Shown here piece after piece: positions 5,314 to 6,411 of a stretch of DNA of 6,411 nucleotides. Where the stretch lies: positions 1 through 6,411 of the forward strand of contig URKV01000103.1 in assembly GCA_900548565.1 (NCBI GenBank), read 5' to 3'. This stretch comes from an uncultured Collinsella sp. GTDB lineage: Bacteria > Actinomycetota > Coriobacteriia > Coriobacteriales > Coriobacteriaceae. A program made the translations under genes and the position numbers. The notes under the pieces are model-generated. The model worked only from the letters and a program-made list of their open reading frames with translations, was not told the origin of the DNA and ran no database searches. Position 1 is the first letter of the stretch. Each line of letters opens with the position of its first letter.

Positions 5314-6411
5314 ATGTCTTCCCAGATGACGGTTATTATCGCCGGTATCGTGCTGGTTGTGGCCATCGTGGTCGCGCTGGTCATCATGCGTCGTGGCGAT
5401 TCCCGTTTTACCTACGATACACAGCATGGAACGGCTCCGCGCGCCACAGAGGGCGAGGGCAATACCGCGTCGACCGCCTTTAAGGGCCGCTTTTCCATCC
5501 TCACCACGGGTGTGGGCGCGATGTTTGCGGCGCTTGCCGTCAAGCTGTGGGGCATGCAGATGGTCTCATCGGACTATTACGAGAAGCAGGCCAATAGTAA
5601 TCAGACTCGCACCGTTACAACACCCGCTGTGCGCGGTCGCATCCTCGACCGCAATGGCGTGGCGCTTGTCCAGAACCGTCCCTCACTTGCTGTCGTGGCC
5701 TACCGCGACCTTGCCGAGGATGAGGTTCTGGTTCGCCATCTTGCCAACGTGCTTGGAATGCCTTACGTGGCGGTCCTTCGTAATATTCAGGACAATACAG
5801 AGGGCGCTCAGAGCCTGCATACCATCGCGACGGACGTCCGTCGCTCCACGGTTGCCTATATTCAGGAGCATGCCGGCGAGTTCCCGGGCGTCAAGATTGC
5901 CGAGCGTACCGAGCGCCAGTATCCATATGGCGAGACGGCATGCCATATCTTGGGCTATACCGGCACCATTACCTCCGAGCAGCTCGAGGCCCAGAATAAG
6001 AAAACCTCTGGCGATGATGATGCTTCTGCTGGCAAGATTACGTACCAGTCGGGCGATATCGTGGGCCAGGCGGGCGTTGAGAGCTACTACGAAAACCTGC
6101 TGCAGGGTATTCGTGGCGAGCAGACCGTCAAGGTCGATGCCTCGGGCAATGTGACCGGTCAGGCCGGCGCCGTGCCCGCGAAGGCCGGCTCCGACATTAA
6201 GCTCACGCTCGACCTTAAGATCCAACAGGCCTGTGAGACGGCGCTGGCGAGCGCTATCGAGCTTGCCAAAACCACTGGCTACAGCAATGCCGGCAACGGC
6301 GCTGTGGTGTGTCTCGATCCCAACAATGGCGAGATCCTGGGCATGGCGAGCGAGCCCAAGTTCGATCCGTCCGTCTTTATCGGCGGCGTCTCAAACGACG
6401 TGTGGACCGAG
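5314..6411 (+). CDS. mrdA: Penicillin-binding protein 2, elongasome transpeptidase (3' end beyond window)
   Basis: This is a class B PBP that cross-links peptidoglycan during rod elongation together with RodA. The frame is open from ATG 5314 to the last base, giving 366 codons without a stop. Two hydrophobic segments are present: about 6-25 (VIIAGIVLVVAIVVALVI, followed by MRR) and about 62-82 (ILTTGVGAMFAALAVKLWGMQ). Between them is a polar linker with acidic and basic residues. The pedestal/dimerisation domain follows, with RGRILDRNG (107-115), ERQYPYGETACHILGYTG (200-217), GQAGVESYYENLLQGIRGEQ (251-270) and the LTLDLKIQQ stretch (297-305). VVCLDPNNGEILGMASEPKFDPSVF (331-355) opens the transpeptidase domain. 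The catalytic SxxK, SxN and KTG motifs lie past the window end, so activity cannot be judged. Placement after mreBCD argues for the elongation PBP rather than the division PBP FtsI. The second hydrophobic segment is the one expected in all family members; the first is extra. Confidence 0.95.
   Translation, partial: MSSQMTVIIAGIVLVVAIVVALVIMRRGDSRFTYDTQHGTAPRATEGEGNTASTAFKGRFSILTTGVGAMFAALAVKLWGMQMVSSDYYEKQANSNQTRTVTTPAVRGRILDRNGVALVQNRPSLAVVAYRDLAEDEVLVRHLANVLGMPYVAVLRNIQDNTEGAQSLHTIATDVRRSTVAYIQEHAGEFPGVKIAERTERQYPYGETACHILGYTGTITSEQLEAQNKKTSGDDDASAGKITYQSGDIVGQAGVESYYENLLQGIRGEQTVKVDASGNVTGQAGAVPAKAGSDIKLTLDLKIQQACETALASAIELAKTTGYSNAGNGAVVCLDPNNGEILGMASEPKFDPSVFIGGVSNDVWTE

Noticed and set aside
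5357..6154. A + strand frame of 265 codons overlapping PBP2
   Set aside because: Its translation is Arg/Ser/Pro-rich nonsense in the wrong frame. The frame from 5314 carries all the PBP2 motifs.
1..6411. tRNA, rRNA, CRISPR array, riboswitch or insertion sequence
   Set aside because: No cloverleaf, repeat-spacer pattern, conserved aptamer or transposase was seen. The non-coding gaps are at most 115 nt and are accounted for above.

Overview
The window is GC-rich bacterial DNA with every gene on the + strand, most likely from a Coriobacteriia-type actinobacterium, probably Collinsella or a close relative. That placement is an inference from strongly GC-ending codons, TTG starts with good Shine-Dalgarno sites, and a full mreB-mreC-mreD-mrdA block behind a cyclophilin gene and a TPR gene. 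A protein search would be needed to fix the genus. The first 50 bases are not biological: they are the inner part of an Illumina Nextera i5 adapter, including the 19-bp Tn5 mosaic end. Genomic sequence begins at 51, so this is the raw end of an assembled contig.

Layout. (1) 53-577: the C-terminal part of an unrecognised acidic, helical protein, cut at its 5' end by the adapter. (2) 578-684: an intergenic region with a good sigma-70-type promoter (extended -10 TACAAT at 640-645). (3) 685-1227: a cyclophilin-type peptidyl-prolyl isomerase, followed 11 nt later by 1239-2543, a TPR protein with one transmembrane helix and a small extracytoplasmic domain. These two probably share a transcript. (4) 2544-2658: an intergenic region with a strong 14-bp hairpin but almost no U-tract. 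(5) 2659-6411: the Rod/elongasome operon, with mreB, mreC, mreD and the first 366 codons of the PBP2 gene (mrdA). It is tightly spaced (gaps of 21, 11 and 13 nt), and Shine-Dalgarno sites overlap or abut the preceding stop codons.

How the genes work together. MreB (actin-like filaments), MreC (bitopic periplasm-side scaffold), MreD (polytopic membrane protein) and PBP2 (class B transpeptidase) form the complex that directs lateral wall synthesis; rodA would be expected just beyond the window. The cyclophilin is a general folding catalyst. The TPR/TM protein is of unknown role, and its position next to the mre block makes a cell-envelope role plausible but unproven.

The most interesting signal is a perfect 12-bp inverted repeat followed by TTTT inside the 5' end of mreC (3768-3800). 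It has the form of an intrinsic terminator and could act as an intragenic attenuator separating mreB from mreCD-mrdA expression. Also notable are a PBP2 with two N-terminal membrane segments instead of the usual one, and an unusually long Ser/Thr/Asp/Glu tail on MreC. I see no convincing wholly new system: this is mainly a housekeeping cell-shape locus.
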